Part shown: positions 47,676 through 56,992 of the stretch, in pieces | Layout: each line of letters starts with the position of its first letter | Numbering within the stretch: position 1 is the stretch's first letter | NCBI GenBank assembly: GCA_052139835.1 | Contig: JBKQVT010000089.1 | Location: forward strand, 39,034-103,033 | Source: JBKQVT01 sp052139835 | GTDB taxonomy: Bacteria > Planctomycetota > Planctomycetia > Pirellulales > Thermoguttaceae | Length of the DNA stretch: 64,000 nt | Reading direction: 5' to 3' | Notes under the pieces: generated by a model | Seen by the model: the letters and a program-made list of their open reading frames with translations, nothing else | What the model was told of the DNA's origin: nothing | Database searches by the model: none | Position numbers and translations under genes: made by a program

Positions 47676-49162
47676 GCAAAGAGAAATCCACGATGAAGCG
47701 TATTTCTATCGACCCGGTGACGCGGCTGGAAGGCCACGGCAAGATCGACATTTTCCTCGACGAGGCCGGGGACGTGGCCAACGCCTACCTGCAAATCCCG
47801 GAGCTGCGCGGCTTCGAGCAGTTCTGCGTGGGCCGGCCGGCCGAGGACATGCCCAACCTCACCGCCCGCATCTGCGGCGTCTGCCCCGAGGCCCACCACA
47901 TGGCGGCCACCAAGGCCCTGGACGCCCTGTTCCACGTCGATCCGCCGCCGGCGGCCAAGAAACTCCGCGATCTGTTCTACAGCATCTTCTACACCACCGA
48001 CCACACGACGCACTTTTACGCCCTGGGCGGACCGGACTTCGTCGTCGGCCCCACCGCCCCGGCCGCGGAGCGCAACATCCTCGGCGTGGTGAAGAAAGTC
48101 GGCATGGACATCGCCGGCAAGGTGCTCAAGATGCGCCGCGACGGCCACGCCCTGATCAAGCTCATGGGCGGCCGGGCCGTCCATCCCAACTGGGGTCTGC
48201 CCGGCGGAGTGAGCCGCGGCATCAACGAAGAGCAGCGCACCGAGATCGAGGCCCGCGGCCTGGAGGCCGTCGAATTCGCCAAGTTCTCGCTGAAGCTCTT
48301 CGCCGACGTGGTGCTGGGCAACAGCGAGTATGTGAAACTCATCACCGGCGACACCTACGTCCACAAGACTTACAACATGGGCCTGGTCGACGCCGCCAAC
48401 CACGTGAATTTCTACGACGGCCTGGTCCGCGTCGTCGGCCCCGACGGCAAGGAGCACGCCAAGTACCCGGCGCGCGATTACCAGCAGTATGTCGCCGAGC
48501 GGGTCGAGCCGTGGACCTACCTGAAATTCCCCTATCTGAAGAAGGTCGGCTGGAAGGGGCTGGTCGACGGCGTCGAGTCGGGCGTCTATAAGGCCACGCC
48601 GCTCTCGCGATTGAACGCCGCCGACGGCATGGCCACCCCGCTGGCCCAGGCCGAGTATGAGAAGTTCTACGAGACCCTGGGCGGCAAGCCGGTCCATCAC
48701 ACCTTGGCCACCCATTGGGCCCGCCTGATCGAGCTGCTCTACGCCGCCGAGCACTGGGTCGAGCTGTCGCAGGATGCGGAGATCACCAGCAAGGAGTACC
48801 GGGTGCTGCCGACCAAAACGCCCACCGAGGGCGTGGGCTGCGTCGAGGCCCCGCGAGGCACGCTCACCCACCACTACACGACCGACGAGCGCGGCCTTCT
48901 CACCAAGGTCAACTTGATCGTCGGCACGACGAACAACAACGCCGCTATATGCATGTCGGTGAAGAAGGCGGCCCAGACGCTCATCGGCCGCGGCCGCCCG
49001 GCGACCGAAGGGCTCTTGAACATGGTCGAGATGGCCTTCCGGGCCTACGATCCGTGTTTCGGCTGCGCCACGCACAGTCTGCCCGGCCAGATGCCGCTGG
49101 AGGTGACCGTGCGCGATCCGCGGGGGGAAGTGATCCAGCGGCTCGCGCAGTTCGTCGGCTGA
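47672..49162 (+). CDS. mvhA: [NiFe] hydrogenase large subunit MvhA (group 3c type)
   Basis: A 496-residue catalytic subunit. L1 motif RICGVCPEAHH (C68, C71, H75) and L2 DPCFGCATH (C462, C465) bind Ni-Fe; all are Cys, so no Sec. A 28-residue C-terminal extension follows the L2 His and would be removed by a maturation protease. Oxidises or evolves H2 with MvhG and feeds HdrA through MvhD. Last gene of the eight-gene operon, overlapping mvhG by ATGA. Confidence 0.95.
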   Translation: MSKEKSTMKRISIDPVTRLEGHGKIDIFLDEAGDVANAYLQIPELRGFEQFCVGRPAEDMPNLTARICGVCPEAHHMAATKALDALFHVDPPPAAKKLRDLFYSIFYTTDHTTHFYALGGPDFVVGPTAPAAERNILGVVKKVGMDIAGKVLKMRRDGHALIKLMGGRAVHPNWGLPGGVSRGINEEQRTEIEARGLEAVEFAKFSLKLFADVVLGNSEYVKLITGDTYVHKTYNMGLVDAANHVNFYDGLVRVVGPDGKEHAKYPARDYQQYVAERVEPWTYLKFPYLKKVGWKGLVDGVESGVYKATPLSRLNAADGMATPLAQAEYEKFYETLGGKPVHHTLATHWARLIELLYAAEHWVELSQDAEITSKEYRVLPTKTPTEGVGCVEAPRGTLTHHYTTDERGLLTKVNLIVGTTNNNAAICMSVKKAAQTLIGRGRPATEGLLNMVEMAFRAYDPCFGCATHSLPGQMPLEVTVRDPRGEVIQRLAQFVG

Positions 49163-49283
49163 GGCGGGGTGGCAGGCGGGCTTTTTTCTTTCACCCCCCG
49201 CCGCTATAATGGCACCCGCAGCCGCCGCTGGCAGCGGCTTTTGGCGGTTTATTCAGCTCTGGGCATGAAGCGGAGGATCGAGC

Positions 49284-50549
49284 ATGCACGCGGTCAATTG
49301 GTTGGTGTATGTGCAACTCAGCGCGGTCTTTTTCCTGGAATTCGCCGTCTGGGGCGCCTGGATGCCCGTGCTGGCCGCCCGCCTGTTGGGGCCGCTGAAG
49401 TTCAACGGCAAGCAGACCGGATGGATCTATGCCACGCTGCCGCTGGGGAGCCTGATCGCCATTCCCCTGGCCGGCCATTTGGCCGACAAGTATTGCGATT
49501 TGGCCTGGATCATGGTGGCCTGCCATGCAGCGGGGGCAATCTTGCTCTGGCTGGCCTCGCGGACGGAGAAGTTCGGGCCGCTGTTCGTCGTCATGTTCCT
49601 CTACTGCCTGTGCTATGCGGCGACGCTGCCGCTGGCCAACGGCCTGGTGATGGGGCATCAGAAGGAAACCCTCGTCGCCGAGGCGGTGATTTTGCCGTTG
49701 ATCTTTGTTTGGGGAAACCTCGGCTGGGCGTTGGCAGGTTACGTGCTGGCGGGCCTGCGGCACCGCTCGATCACCAAGGCCGACGGCGCCGACGCGCTGA
49801 AGCTGGCCGCTCTGCTGTCCGTGGGCGCGGCAATCGTCTGCGCGCTGGCCCCCGCCTCACGCCCTGAGAACACAGGAGGCACGCCGATCCTGGAAGCGTT
49901 CTCGCTGCTCCGGGAGCCCAATTTCCTCTTGCTTTTCGTCGTGACGTTGCTGCTGGCCGGCACGACCTCGTTCTACTTCCAGGGAACGGCCCAGTTCTTG
50001 CAGGACATCGGCATCTCGGCCAAGAATGTCCCGGCCGTGATGAGCGTCGGCCAGGCGACCCAGGCGGTAGGCACGGCGGTGCTCCTCGGGTTGTTCTATT
50101 TCCATTGGCTCGGCCCGAAATGGACGCTGGTTGTGGGAGCGGGGTGCTGGCTGCTGATGTACGTGATCTTCGTCGGCAGCCGGCAGCGATGGCTTATAAT
50201 CCCGGCCCAGGGCCTGCACGGATTGGCCTATCTTTTCGCGCTCAATGCCGCTTGGCTCTTCGCCGGCCAGTCCGCCCCGGAGGCGATCCGGAATTCCGTG
50301 CAGTCGCTCATCAACCTGGCGATGATCGGCGTCGGGCCGTTCTTGGGCACCCAGGCGGCCGGCATTGTCATGGACCGCTTCTCCGTCGCCGGCAGGTTCC
50401 AGTGGCGAAAAATCTTTGCCGTGCCCCTGGTTTGCACGCTCCTGGGCGTGATTGTCTATGCCGCGGCACTGCGTGATCCGCAGAAGCCAGCCGGGGAAAA
50501 GGCCCCGGCCAAGGCCGTCGCCGCCGCGGCCGCGGGCGCGACCCGTTAA
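49284..50549 (+). CDS. MFS transporter, nucleoside:H+ symporter (NupG/XapB) family
   Basis: A 421-residue protein with 12 predicted membrane helices. The opening QLSAVFFLEFAVWGAWMPVLAARLL and the loop GWIYATLPLGSLIAIPLAGHLADKY are characteristic of NupG-type transporters. Planctomycete genomes carry many such transporters, often for sugars or nucleosides. ATG 49284 has GGAGGATCG. Stands alone between two hydrogenase operons. Confidence 0.85.
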   Translation: MHAVNWLVYVQLSAVFFLEFAVWGAWMPVLAARLLGPLKFNGKQTGWIYATLPLGSLIAIPLAGHLADKYCDLAWIMVACHAAGAILLWLASRTEKFGPLFVVMFLYCLCYAATLPLANGLVMGHQKETLVAEAVILPLIFVWGNLGWALAGYVLAGLRHRSITKADGADALKLAALLSVGAAIVCALAPASRPENTGGTPILEAFSLLREPNFLLLFVVTLLLAGTTSFYFQGTAQFLQDIGISAKNVPAVMSVGQATQAVGTAVLLGLFYFHWLGPKWTLVVGAGCWLLMYVIFVGSRQRWLIIPAQGLHGLAYLFALNAAWLFAGQSAPEAIRNSVQSLINLAMIGVGPFLGTQAAGIVMDRFSVAGRFQWRKIFAVPLVCTLLGVIVYAAALRDPQKPAGEKAPAKAVAAAAAGATR

Positions 50550-50564
50550 GCATAACGACTCTTC

Positions 50565-50613
50565 AGCGAGCCGCCGGGTTTATCTTAGCGAGCCGCCGGG
50601 TTTATCCCGGCGG
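50565..50613. repeat. tandem AGCGAGCCGCCGGGTTTATC repeat with CCGCCGGG/CCCGGCGG hairpin
   Basis: A 20-bp unit occurs twice with a 22-bp period (50565-50584, 50587-50606); the second copy continues into CCCGGCGG to close an 8-bp hairpin. Downstream, GGGTGGCA (about 50615) and TGCCACCC (about 50709) form a wider inverted pair. These fill the 298-base gap 50550-50847 and may include the transporter terminator. Confidence 0.7.
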
Positions 50614-50847
50614 ATGGGTGGCACGCCGTCACACGGCGCAGCCGTGCCCTCGGCATGTATGATCGCGGGAATTACATGCCGAGCGCGTTGCTACACAACG
50701 TGACGGAATGCCACCCAGTTTACCTGCTCCGCCCAGATAAATGGCACCCAGGGGTGGATGCTCTCTCTTCCTGTTTCTTGCCCGCCGGGGGCAATTGACA
50801 AGCATCCGAAAACTGCTATCGTGGCAGTCTTACCCGGGGAGAACGCC

Positions 50848-52035
50848 ATGAGTACGGATTCTCGGAGGTCCCAGCGCCGCCTCTTTCTGCCGCGCGAGGG
50901 GCTGGACGACTTGGTGCGGCTGCTGCGGAAGCAGGGCTATACGGTGCTGGGCCCGACGGTGGTCAACCAGGCCATTTCGCTGCAACCCTTGGAGAAGGCC
51001 GACCAACTCCCCAAGGGCGTCCGCGACCAGCAGGACGGCGGCCATTACCGGCTCTTGCCCGGCGATCCGGCCTTGACGTTCGAGTACGTGGTGGGGCCGG
51101 ACGGGCCGAAGGGCCACCTGTTCCCCTCGAACCTGCGGTTGCTGGCGTTTCACGTCGAGGGCGACGATTTCATCCTTGATGAGGCCTCGCCGCAGCCGCC
51201 CAAGCTCGCCTTTCTGGGCGTGCGGCCGTGCGAGTTGGCGGCCATCGCCGTGCAGGACCGGGTCTTCGGCGTGGACCGACCGCAGGCCTTCCGCTGCGAG
51301 TCGGAGACCTGGTATACGCAGACGCGGCAGCAGGCCTTGCTGTTGGCCGTCAACTGCACCCGGCCCGGCGGCACCTGCTTTTGCGCCTCGTGGGGCACCG
51401 GTCCGGCGGCCAGCGAGGGATTCGACCTGGCCATGACCGAGCTGCGCAACGGCTTCCTGGTGGAAGTGGGCTCGCAGCGGGGGGCGGCCCTGGCGAGCCA
51501 ACTCCCCCTGCGCGAGCCGACGGCGGCCGAGATGGAGCTGGCCGAATTGAAACTCCAGCGGGCCTGCGAGCAGATGGGCCGCCACCTGGACACGGAAGGG
51601 ATCAAGGAGCTGTTGGACGCGGAACTCGAGCACCCGGAATGGGACGACGTGGCCCGCCGCTGTCTCTCCTGCGGCAATTGCACCATGGTCTGCCCCACCT
51701 GTTTCTGCTCGACGGTGAGCGATTCGACCTATCTGACCGGCCCGCGGGCGACGCGGACGCGGAAGTGGGAGTCGTGCTACACGCTCCAGTTCACGTATAC
51801 CACGACCGGGCCGGAGCGGAACACGATCCGCGGCCGCTACCGCCACTGGCTGCGGCATAAGCTGGGCACCTGGTGGGAGCAGTTCGGCACCAGCGGCTGC
51901 ATCGGCTGCGGCCGTTGCATCACCTGGTGCCCGGTGGGCATCGACCTGACCGAGGAGATCCCCCGCCTCCGCAAGGAGAGCCATGCCTACCGCGTTCGCA
52001 AGGCGGAATCGATCCGCCAGGAGATGACCCCATGA
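50848..52035 (+). CDS. hydB: group 3b [NiFe] hydrogenase (sulfhydrogenase) beta subunit, 4Fe-4S
   Basis: A 395-residue HydB/AsrA-like protein. N-terminal segment LRLLAFHV...PKLAFLGVRPCELAAIAVQDRVF and a C-terminal ferredoxin region with CLSCGNCTMVCPTCFCS and CIGCGRCITWCPVGID. It passes electrons between the flavin subunit HydG and the hydrogenase core. ATG 50848 follows GGGGAGAA; the frame is open 30 codons earlier without family sequence. First of four overlapping genes. Confidence 0.9.
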   Translation: MSTDSRRSQRRLFLPREGLDDLVRLLRKQGYTVLGPTVVNQAISLQPLEKADQLPKGVRDQQDGGHYRLLPGDPALTFEYVVGPDGPKGHLFPSNLRLLAFHVEGDDFILDEASPQPPKLAFLGVRPCELAAIAVQDRVFGVDRPQAFRCESETWYTQTRQQALLLAVNCTRPGGTCFCASWGTGPAASEGFDLAMTELRNGFLVEVGSQRGAALASQLPLREPTAAEMELAELKLQRACEQMGRHLDTEGIKELLDAELEHPEWDDVARRCLSCGNCTMVCPTCFCSTVSDSTYLTGPRATRTRKWESCYTLQFTYTTTGPERNTIRGRYRHWLRHKLGTWWEQFGTSGCIGCGRCITWCPVGIDLTEEIPRLRKESHAYRVRKAESIRQEMTP

Positions 52036-52907
52036 GCCAACCCTCCGGCGTGGTGCGTCCGGAACCGATGTGCGGCATGGACACGTGGATGCCCGTGGCC
52101 ACGCGGATCGTCGACGTGCGGCAGGAGAATTTCAATACCCACACCTTCAGAATGGAGTTTGTCGACGCCGAGATTCGCCGCCGCTACCGCTTCGTGCCGG
52201 GGCAGTTCAACATGGTGTACGTGCCGGGCGTGGGCGAGGCGGCCATCTCGATGAGTTCCCACCCCGAGCGGACCGAAACCCTGGAGCACACCATCCGCAT
52301 CGTGGGCTCGGTGACGCGGGCCGCCGACCAATTGGGTCCGGGAAAGCTGGTGGGGCTGCGCGGCCCGTTCGGCAAGGGCTGGCCCCTGGAGGCACTGCAA
52401 GGCAAAGACGTGGTCCTGGTGGCCGGCGGCATCGGCATCGCGCCCTTGCGGCCGGTCGTCTACTGGCTGCTGGACCACCGCGACTGGTGCCGCCGGGTGG
52501 TGCTCCTCTACGGCTGCCGCACCCCCGAGGACCGCGTCTTCGCCGAGGAACTCGAAAAGTGGGACCGCGACGGCGCCATCGAAGTGCTCGTCACCGTGGA
52601 CAATGCCACCGGGGATTGGGTCGGGCCCGTGGGCGTGGTCACGCGGCTGCTGCAACGGATGAAGGTCAGCGCCACGCGGACCGTGGTGCTGGTCTGCGGA
52701 CCGAAGATCCTCAATCGCGTGGCCGCCCGGAACTTCCTCCAATTGCACGTCCCCCCCGACCAGGTCTACGTGAGCCTGGAGCGGAACATGAATTGCGGCT
52801 TCGCCCGCTGCGGCCACTGCCAGCTTGGGGCCAAGTTCGTCTGTACCGACGGGCCGGTGTTTTGTTTCGCCGACATCGCCGACATCTTCATGCGAGAGGA
52901 CATGTGA
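52032..52907 (+). CDS. hydG: group 3b hydrogenase gamma subunit, FAD/NAD(P)-binding
   Basis: A 291-residue ferredoxin-NADP reductase-like subunit: FAD motif FVPGQFNMVYVP, phosphate loop LRGPFGKGWP, NAD(P) site VLVAGGIGIAPLRPV, and the C-terminal [2Fe-2S] set CGFARCGHCQLGAKFVC. It exchanges hydride with NADP(H). Overlaps hydB by ATGA. Confidence 0.93.
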   Translation: MSQPSGVVRPEPMCGMDTWMPVATRIVDVRQENFNTHTFRMEFVDAEIRRRYRFVPGQFNMVYVPGVGEAAISMSSHPERTETLEHTIRIVGSVTRAADQLGPGKLVGLRGPFGKGWPLEALQGKDVVLVAGGIGIAPLRPVVYWLLDHRDWCRRVVLLYGCRTPEDRVFAEELEKWDRDGAIEVLVTVDNATGDWVGPVGVVTRLLQRMKVSATRTVVLVCGPKILNRVAARNFLQLHVPPDQVYVSLERNMNCGFARCGHCQLGAKFVCTDGPVFCFADIADIFMREDM

Positions 52908-52909
52908 CC

Positions 52910-53746
52910 ATGGCCAGCAACCAACTCCCCGCCACCCACGAGGGCAAACTGAAGCTGGCGGCCTTCAAGTTCTCCAGTTGCGACGGCTGCCAGTTGCAGG
53001 TGCTCAACCTGGAGGACGCCCTGCTGGACCTGGCCGGCGCGGTCGAGATCGCCTTCTTCCTGGAGGCCCGGCGGCGACAATTGCCCCCGCCCTACGACAT
53101 CGGCCTGGTCGAGGGGAGCATCTCCACGCCCGAGGAAGAAGAGCGCATCCGGCAGATTCGCCGCGATTGCCGCATGTTGGTCACGATCGGGGCCTGCGCC
53201 ACCTCGGGCGGGATCCAGGCGCTGCGGAATTGGGCCGACGTCGAGGAGTTTGCCCGCTGCGTCTACGCCCACCCCGAGTACCTCCATACGCTGGACACGT
53301 CCACTCCCATCGCCGCCCACGTGTTCGTCGATTTCGAACTGCGGGGCTGCCCGATCAACGCCGACGACCTGCTGGAGTTGCTCTCCGCGCTGCTGGCCGG
53401 ACGCAAGCCGAACATCTCCACCCACAGCGTCTGCATCGACTGCAAGCGGCGGGGCTATCCCTGCGTGCTGGTGGCCCAGGGCAAACCGTGCCTGGGCCCC
53501 ATCACCCAGGTCGGCTGCGGGGCCCTCTGCCCGGCCCATGACCGCGCCTGCTACGGCTGCTTCGGACCCATGGAACAACCCAACATGGCCTCGCTGGGCC
53601 ACCGCTTCACCGAACAACTCGGCCACGGCCCGCGCGACATGAAACGCATGCTCCGCCTCTTCAACGGCTACCTGGAACCGTTCAAACAGACCAGCGATCA
53701 CTACGAACGCCAAGAGACCGAGGCAGCGGGTGACCACCATGAGTAA
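52910..53746 (+). CDS. hydD: group 3b hydrogenase delta (small) subunit
   Basis: A 278-residue small subunit: FKFSSCDGCQLQVLNLED for the proximal cluster, TIGACATSGGIQALR, ELRGCPINADDLLELL, and late cysteines (CIDCKRRGYPC, GCGALCPAHDRACYGCFGP) for the other [4Fe-4S] clusters. Cytoplasmic, no Tat signal. Two bases after hydG; overlaps the alpha gene by eight. Confidence 0.94.
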   Translation: MASNQLPATHEGKLKLAAFKFSSCDGCQLQVLNLEDALLDLAGAVEIAFFLEARRRQLPPPYDIGLVEGSISTPEEEERIRQIRRDCRMLVTIGACATSGGIQALRNWADVEEFARCVYAHPEYLHTLDTSTPIAAHVFVDFELRGCPINADDLLELLSALLAGRKPNISTHSVCIDCKRRGYPCVLVAQGKPCLGPITQVGCGALCPAHDRACYGCFGPMEQPNMASLGHRFTEQLGHGPRDMKRMLRLFNGYLEPFKQTSDHYERQETEAAGDHHE

Positions 53747-55073
53747 AGCGAAACCGGCGGCTGACGCCATGCGGACCATCAGCATCAAGGTCATGGCGCG
53801 GGTCGAGGGCGAGGGCGGGCTGCACCTGCGGATGCGCGGCGGCCAGGTCGAAGAGGTGCAACTGAACTTCTTCGAGCCGCCGCGCTTCTACGAGGCATTC
53901 CTCCGCGGCCGCGGCTTCGAGGAAGTCCCCGACATCACCGCCCGCATCTGCGGCATCTGCCCCGTGGCCTACCAGATGAGCGCCTGCCACGCCCTGGAGC
54001 GGGCCTTCGGCGCCTTCGAGCTGGTCGATCCGGCCATCCGCGCCCTGCGCAACCTCTTCTACGCCGGCGAGTGGATCGAGAGCCACGTCCTCCACATGTT
54101 CATGCTCCACCTCCCCGATTTCCTCGGCTATGAAAGCGTCCTCACGCTGGCCCAGGACCATCGCGAGGTGGTGGCGCGGTCGCTGCGGATCAAGAAGGTG
54201 GGCAATGCGATCATCACGTTGTTGGGCGGCCGCAGCGTGCACCCGGTGGGGGCGTGCGTGGGCGGATTCCATAGCACGCCCACCGTCCGGCAGGCGGCCG
54301 AGCTGATCCCCGAGCTGAAGGCCTGCCGCGACGACATGTGCGAACTGACCCTCTGGCTGGCCCGCACGCTGAAGTTTCCCGACCTGCAGAGCGACTATGA
54401 ATTCGTGGCCCTCTGCCCGCCGGACGAATACCCGATGAACCTCGGTCCCATCCACAGCAGCAAGGGGCTCCGCGTGGCGCAGGAGGAGTTCGGCGAGGCG
54501 ATCGAGGAGCGGCAAGTGCCCCATTCGACGGCCCTGCACTCGATGCTGCGGGGCCGCGGCCCCTACCTCGTCGGCCCGCTGGCCCGTTTGAACCTCAACG
54601 CCGAGCGTTTGCATCCGCGGGCCGCCGAACTTTTGCCAAAGCTCTGCAAGGCCGTGGGGGCCGAGTTGCCCTGGCACAACAGTTACCTGGGGCTGTTGGC
54701 CCGGGGGGTCGAGACGGTGCACGCCCTGGCCGTGGCCGTCAACATCCTGGAAAACTACACGCCGCCGCCGCAGCCGCGGATTCCGGTCACGCCGCGGGCG
54801 AGCGTGGGCGGGCACGGCACCGAGGCGCCCCGCGGTCTCTGCTGGCACCAATATCGCACCTTGGCCGACGGCACGATCGCCTCGGCCCGCATCGTGCCGC
54901 CCACCAGTCAGAACCAGGCCACCATCGAGGCCGACCTGCGGCTATTGGCCCCGCAGCTTGCCGGGCTCTCCGATGAAGAGGCCGTTCTCCGCTGCGAGCA
55001 CCTCATTCGCAACTACGATCCCTGCATCAGTTGCTCGACGCATTTTCTCAGGCTGGAGAGGACGAAGGGCTGA
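53739..55073 (+). CDS. hydA: group 3b hydrogenase alpha (large) subunit
   Basis: A 444-residue catalytic subunit. L1 RICGICPVAYQ (C71, C74; Gln at the position of the usual His, as in other sulfhydrogenases I recall) and L2 DPCISCSTH (C429, C432). Only nine residues follow the L2 His, a very short peptide for C-terminal processing. ATG 53739 preferred to GTG 53730. Symbol follows sulfhydrogenase usage and differs from the [FeFe] hydA above. Confidence 0.93.
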   Translation: MSKAKPAADAMRTISIKVMARVEGEGGLHLRMRGGQVEEVQLNFFEPPRFYEAFLRGRGFEEVPDITARICGICPVAYQMSACHALERAFGAFELVDPAIRALRNLFYAGEWIESHVLHMFMLHLPDFLGYESVLTLAQDHREVVARSLRIKKVGNAIITLLGGRSVHPVGACVGGFHSTPTVRQAAELIPELKACRDDMCELTLWLARTLKFPDLQSDYEFVALCPPDEYPMNLGPIHSSKGLRVAQEEFGEAIEERQVPHSTALHSMLRGRGPYLVGPLARLNLNAERLHPRAAELLPKLCKAVGAELPWHNSYLGLLARGVETVHALAVAVNILENYTPPPQPRIPVTPRASVGGHGTEAPRGLCWHQYRTLADGTIASARIVPPTSQNQATIEADLRLLAPQLAGLSDEEAVLRCEHLIRNYDPCISCSTHFLRLERTKG

Positions 55074-55194
55074 GCCCGCGGAAGGTCAAGAGATGAAACC
55101 GCGGATACACGCGGATGAACGCTGAGGGGATGAGGGCGGTCGTCTTGTGTGACAGGGCCCGGAAGGATCGGTGAAGTAGAGCGGCAGACGTTGC

Positions 55195-55390
55195 ATGCCG
55201 TCCCCGGGCCGAAGGCCCAGCGATTCGCCCAGCCCAGGGCATCGCCCTGGGGAACGTGGGAATTCGCCGACGGGTGCCGGTCGGCCCAACGGGCCAATCG
55301 TTCTTCCGGCGAACGGTTGGGCCGTGGAAGGTTGGCGCGTGGGGCCACCCGACCCAGGGCGATGCACTGGGCTGGGTGAACCGCTGCCCC
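55195..55390. repeat. CCCAGGGCATCGCCCTGGG-type palindromic repeats
   Basis: GCCCAGCCCAGGGCATCGCC with CTGGGG after it (from about 55227) and, inverted and diverged, ACCCAGGGCGATGCACTGGG with CTGGGTGAACC (to about 55382). The words GGGCCGAAGGCCC and CGCCCCAACGGGG-like palindromes flank them. They fill the 396-base gap 55074-55469, which shows no gene. Confidence 0.6.
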
Positions 55391-55469
55391 GTTGGGGCGG
55401 CGGACACGGTCTGTTAGAATGCATCCGTTAACAAACTGCTTTGCCAGTCCACACGGAGTGACCATCCCC

Positions 55470-55658
55470 ATGGCGGAAAAAAGCACTGCGGACAAATACC
55501 CCCTGACCATCTACCTGCCCGCCGACGTGGCCAAGCGGCTGATGGCGGTGGCGGAGACCCAGAAGCGGACACCGGCCGACCTGGCGGCCGATCTGCTGGA
55601 CCGGAACCTGCCGCAATTGCAGCCCGGCGGGACCAAGGGCAAAATCCCCTATGTTTAG
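55470..55658 (+). CDS. small ribbon-helix-helix-like protein
   Basis: A 62-residue protein: a strand (YPLTIYLPADVAKRL) followed by two helices (MAVAETQKRTPADLAADLLDR), the pattern of CopG/Arc-type DNA-binding proteins. ATG 55470 has GGAG at 10-12 bases. It may be a lone regulator or an antitoxin-like protein; no toxin is adjacent. Upstream of acetate kinase, 109 bases apart with a repeat between them. Confidence 0.65.
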   Translation: MAEKSTADKYPLTIYLPADVAKRLMAVAETQKRTPADLAADLLDRNLPQLQPGGTKGKIPYV

Positions 55659-55676
55659 CAAGCACGGGGAAATAAG

Positions 55677-55736
55677 CCCCATAGGTCCCATTCGTCCCAT
55701 AAGTCCCATGGGACCTATAGGACTCATGGGACGTAT
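55677..55736. repeat. GGGACCTATAGG palindromic cluster, copy 2
   Basis: CCCCATAGGTCCCATTCGTC followed by CATAAGTCCCATGGGACCTA and ATGGGAC words: the same vocabulary as 32784-32836. Could fold into a long hairpin before the acetate kinase gene. Confidence 0.7.
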
Positions 55737-55767
55737 GATCGAATCCCCACGCACCTAGAGAAATCCC

Positions 55768-56970
55768 ATGAGCACCGGCCGCATCCTCACGATCAATAGC
55801 GGCTCGTCGAGCCTGAAATACTCCCTCTACCAAATGGGCGACGGCGAGACCCGCGCGCTGGCCGGCGAGATCGAGCGGATCGGACTCCGCGGCGGCGTCT
55901 TCCGCATGCGCGATGGGCAAGGCGAAACCCTCCTGGAAGAACATCCCGAGCTGCCCGACCACGACGCGGCGCTGAAGATCCTGTTCGGCTGCCTTGGAAA
56001 ACGCTTTCCGGAGCAGCGGCTCGACGCCGTGGGCCATCGCGTCGTGCACGGCGGGGTGAAGTATTGCCAGCCGTGCCTGATCACGCCCGAGGTGCTCCTC
56101 GGGCTGGACGAGATCGTCCGCCTGGCGCCCGAACATCTGCCGCACGAGCTGAAGGCGATTCGGGCCGTGCAGCAGCACTATGCGGGGTTGCCGCAAGTGG
56201 CGTGCTTCGACACCGCGTTTCACCGCCACATGCCCGAGCTGGCGCAGCGCTATCCCCTGGTCCGCAGTCTTTGGCACGAAGGGGTGCGGCGCTACGGTTT
56301 TCACGGTCTTTCCTACGAGTACATCGTGGAGAATCTCCGCCGGGTGGCCGGCGCGGAGGCGGCCGACGCCCGGGTGATCGTCGCCCACCTCGGCAACGGC
56401 GCCAGCATGGCGGCCGTCCGCGGCGGCGCCGGCGTCGACACCACGATGGGATTCACGCCCGCCGGCGGCCTGATGATGGGCACCCGCAGCGGAGACCTCG
56501 ATCCCGGCGTGCTGGTCTACCTGCTGGTGGAAAAGGGACGCACGCCCGCCACCGTCGACTACCTGGTGAACCAGCGGTCCGGGCTGATCGGCGTCTCCGG
56601 CAGCAGCTCGGACGTCCGCGACCTGCTCTCGCGCGAGGCGGAAGACCCCCACGCCGCGGAGGCCATCGAACTCTACTGCTACCTGGCGCGGAAGCACCTC
56701 GGCGCCCTGGCGGCGGTGCTGGGCGGGCTGGACACCCTGGTCTTCACCGCCGGAGTCGGCACCTATGCCCCCACGATCCGCGCGCGAATCTGCCGGGGGA
56801 TGGAATTTCTCGGCATCCGCCTGGACGCCGAGCGCAATGCGGCCAATGCGGCGGTAATCAGCGCGGCCGACAGCCCGGCCACGGTGCGCGTGATGAAGAC
56901 CGACGAGGAGTCGATCATCGCCCGGCACACGTGGAAGATGCTGGATAAGGAGTTAGGAGTTAGAAGTTAG
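55768..56970 (+). CDS. ackA: acetate kinase
   Basis: A 400-residue enzyme that interconverts acetyl phosphate and acetate with ATP. Motifs: INSGSSSLKYSLY at the N-terminus, GHRVVHGG, FDTAFHRHMP, RRYGFHGLSYEYI, HLGNGASMAAV, DTTMGFTPAGGLMMGTRSGDLD and FTAGVGTYAP. Complete and of usual length. Gives ATP by substrate-level phosphorylation, which fits H2-evolving fermentation. No phosphotransacetylase in the window. Confidence 0.96.
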   Translation: MSTGRILTINSGSSSLKYSLYQMGDGETRALAGEIERIGLRGGVFRMRDGQGETLLEEHPELPDHDAALKILFGCLGKRFPEQRLDAVGHRVVHGGVKYCQPCLITPEVLLGLDEIVRLAPEHLPHELKAIRAVQQHYAGLPQVACFDTAFHRHMPELAQRYPLVRSLWHEGVRRYGFHGLSYEYIVENLRRVAGAEAADARVIVAHLGNGASMAAVRGGAGVDTTMGFTPAGGLMMGTRSGDLDPGVLVYLLVEKGRTPATVDYLVNQRSGLIGVSGSSSDVRDLLSREAEDPHAAEAIELYCYLARKHLGALAAVLGGLDTLVFTAGVGTYAPTIRARICRGMEFLGIRLDAERNAANAAVISAADSPATVRVMKTDEESIIARHTWKMLDKELGVRS

Positions 56971-56992
56971 TTGCACAGGGAAGGAGTCTGCC

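Noticed and set aside
49055..49080. Selenocysteine in the L2 motif of MvhA, as in some [NiFeSe] hydrogenases.
   Set aside because: The codons read Cys in both positions of DPCFGCATH; no TGA is present.
55141..55469. Coding frames in the palindrome-rich gap before the RHH-like gene.
   Set aside because: Frames on both strands share the same repeats and show no conserved protein features.
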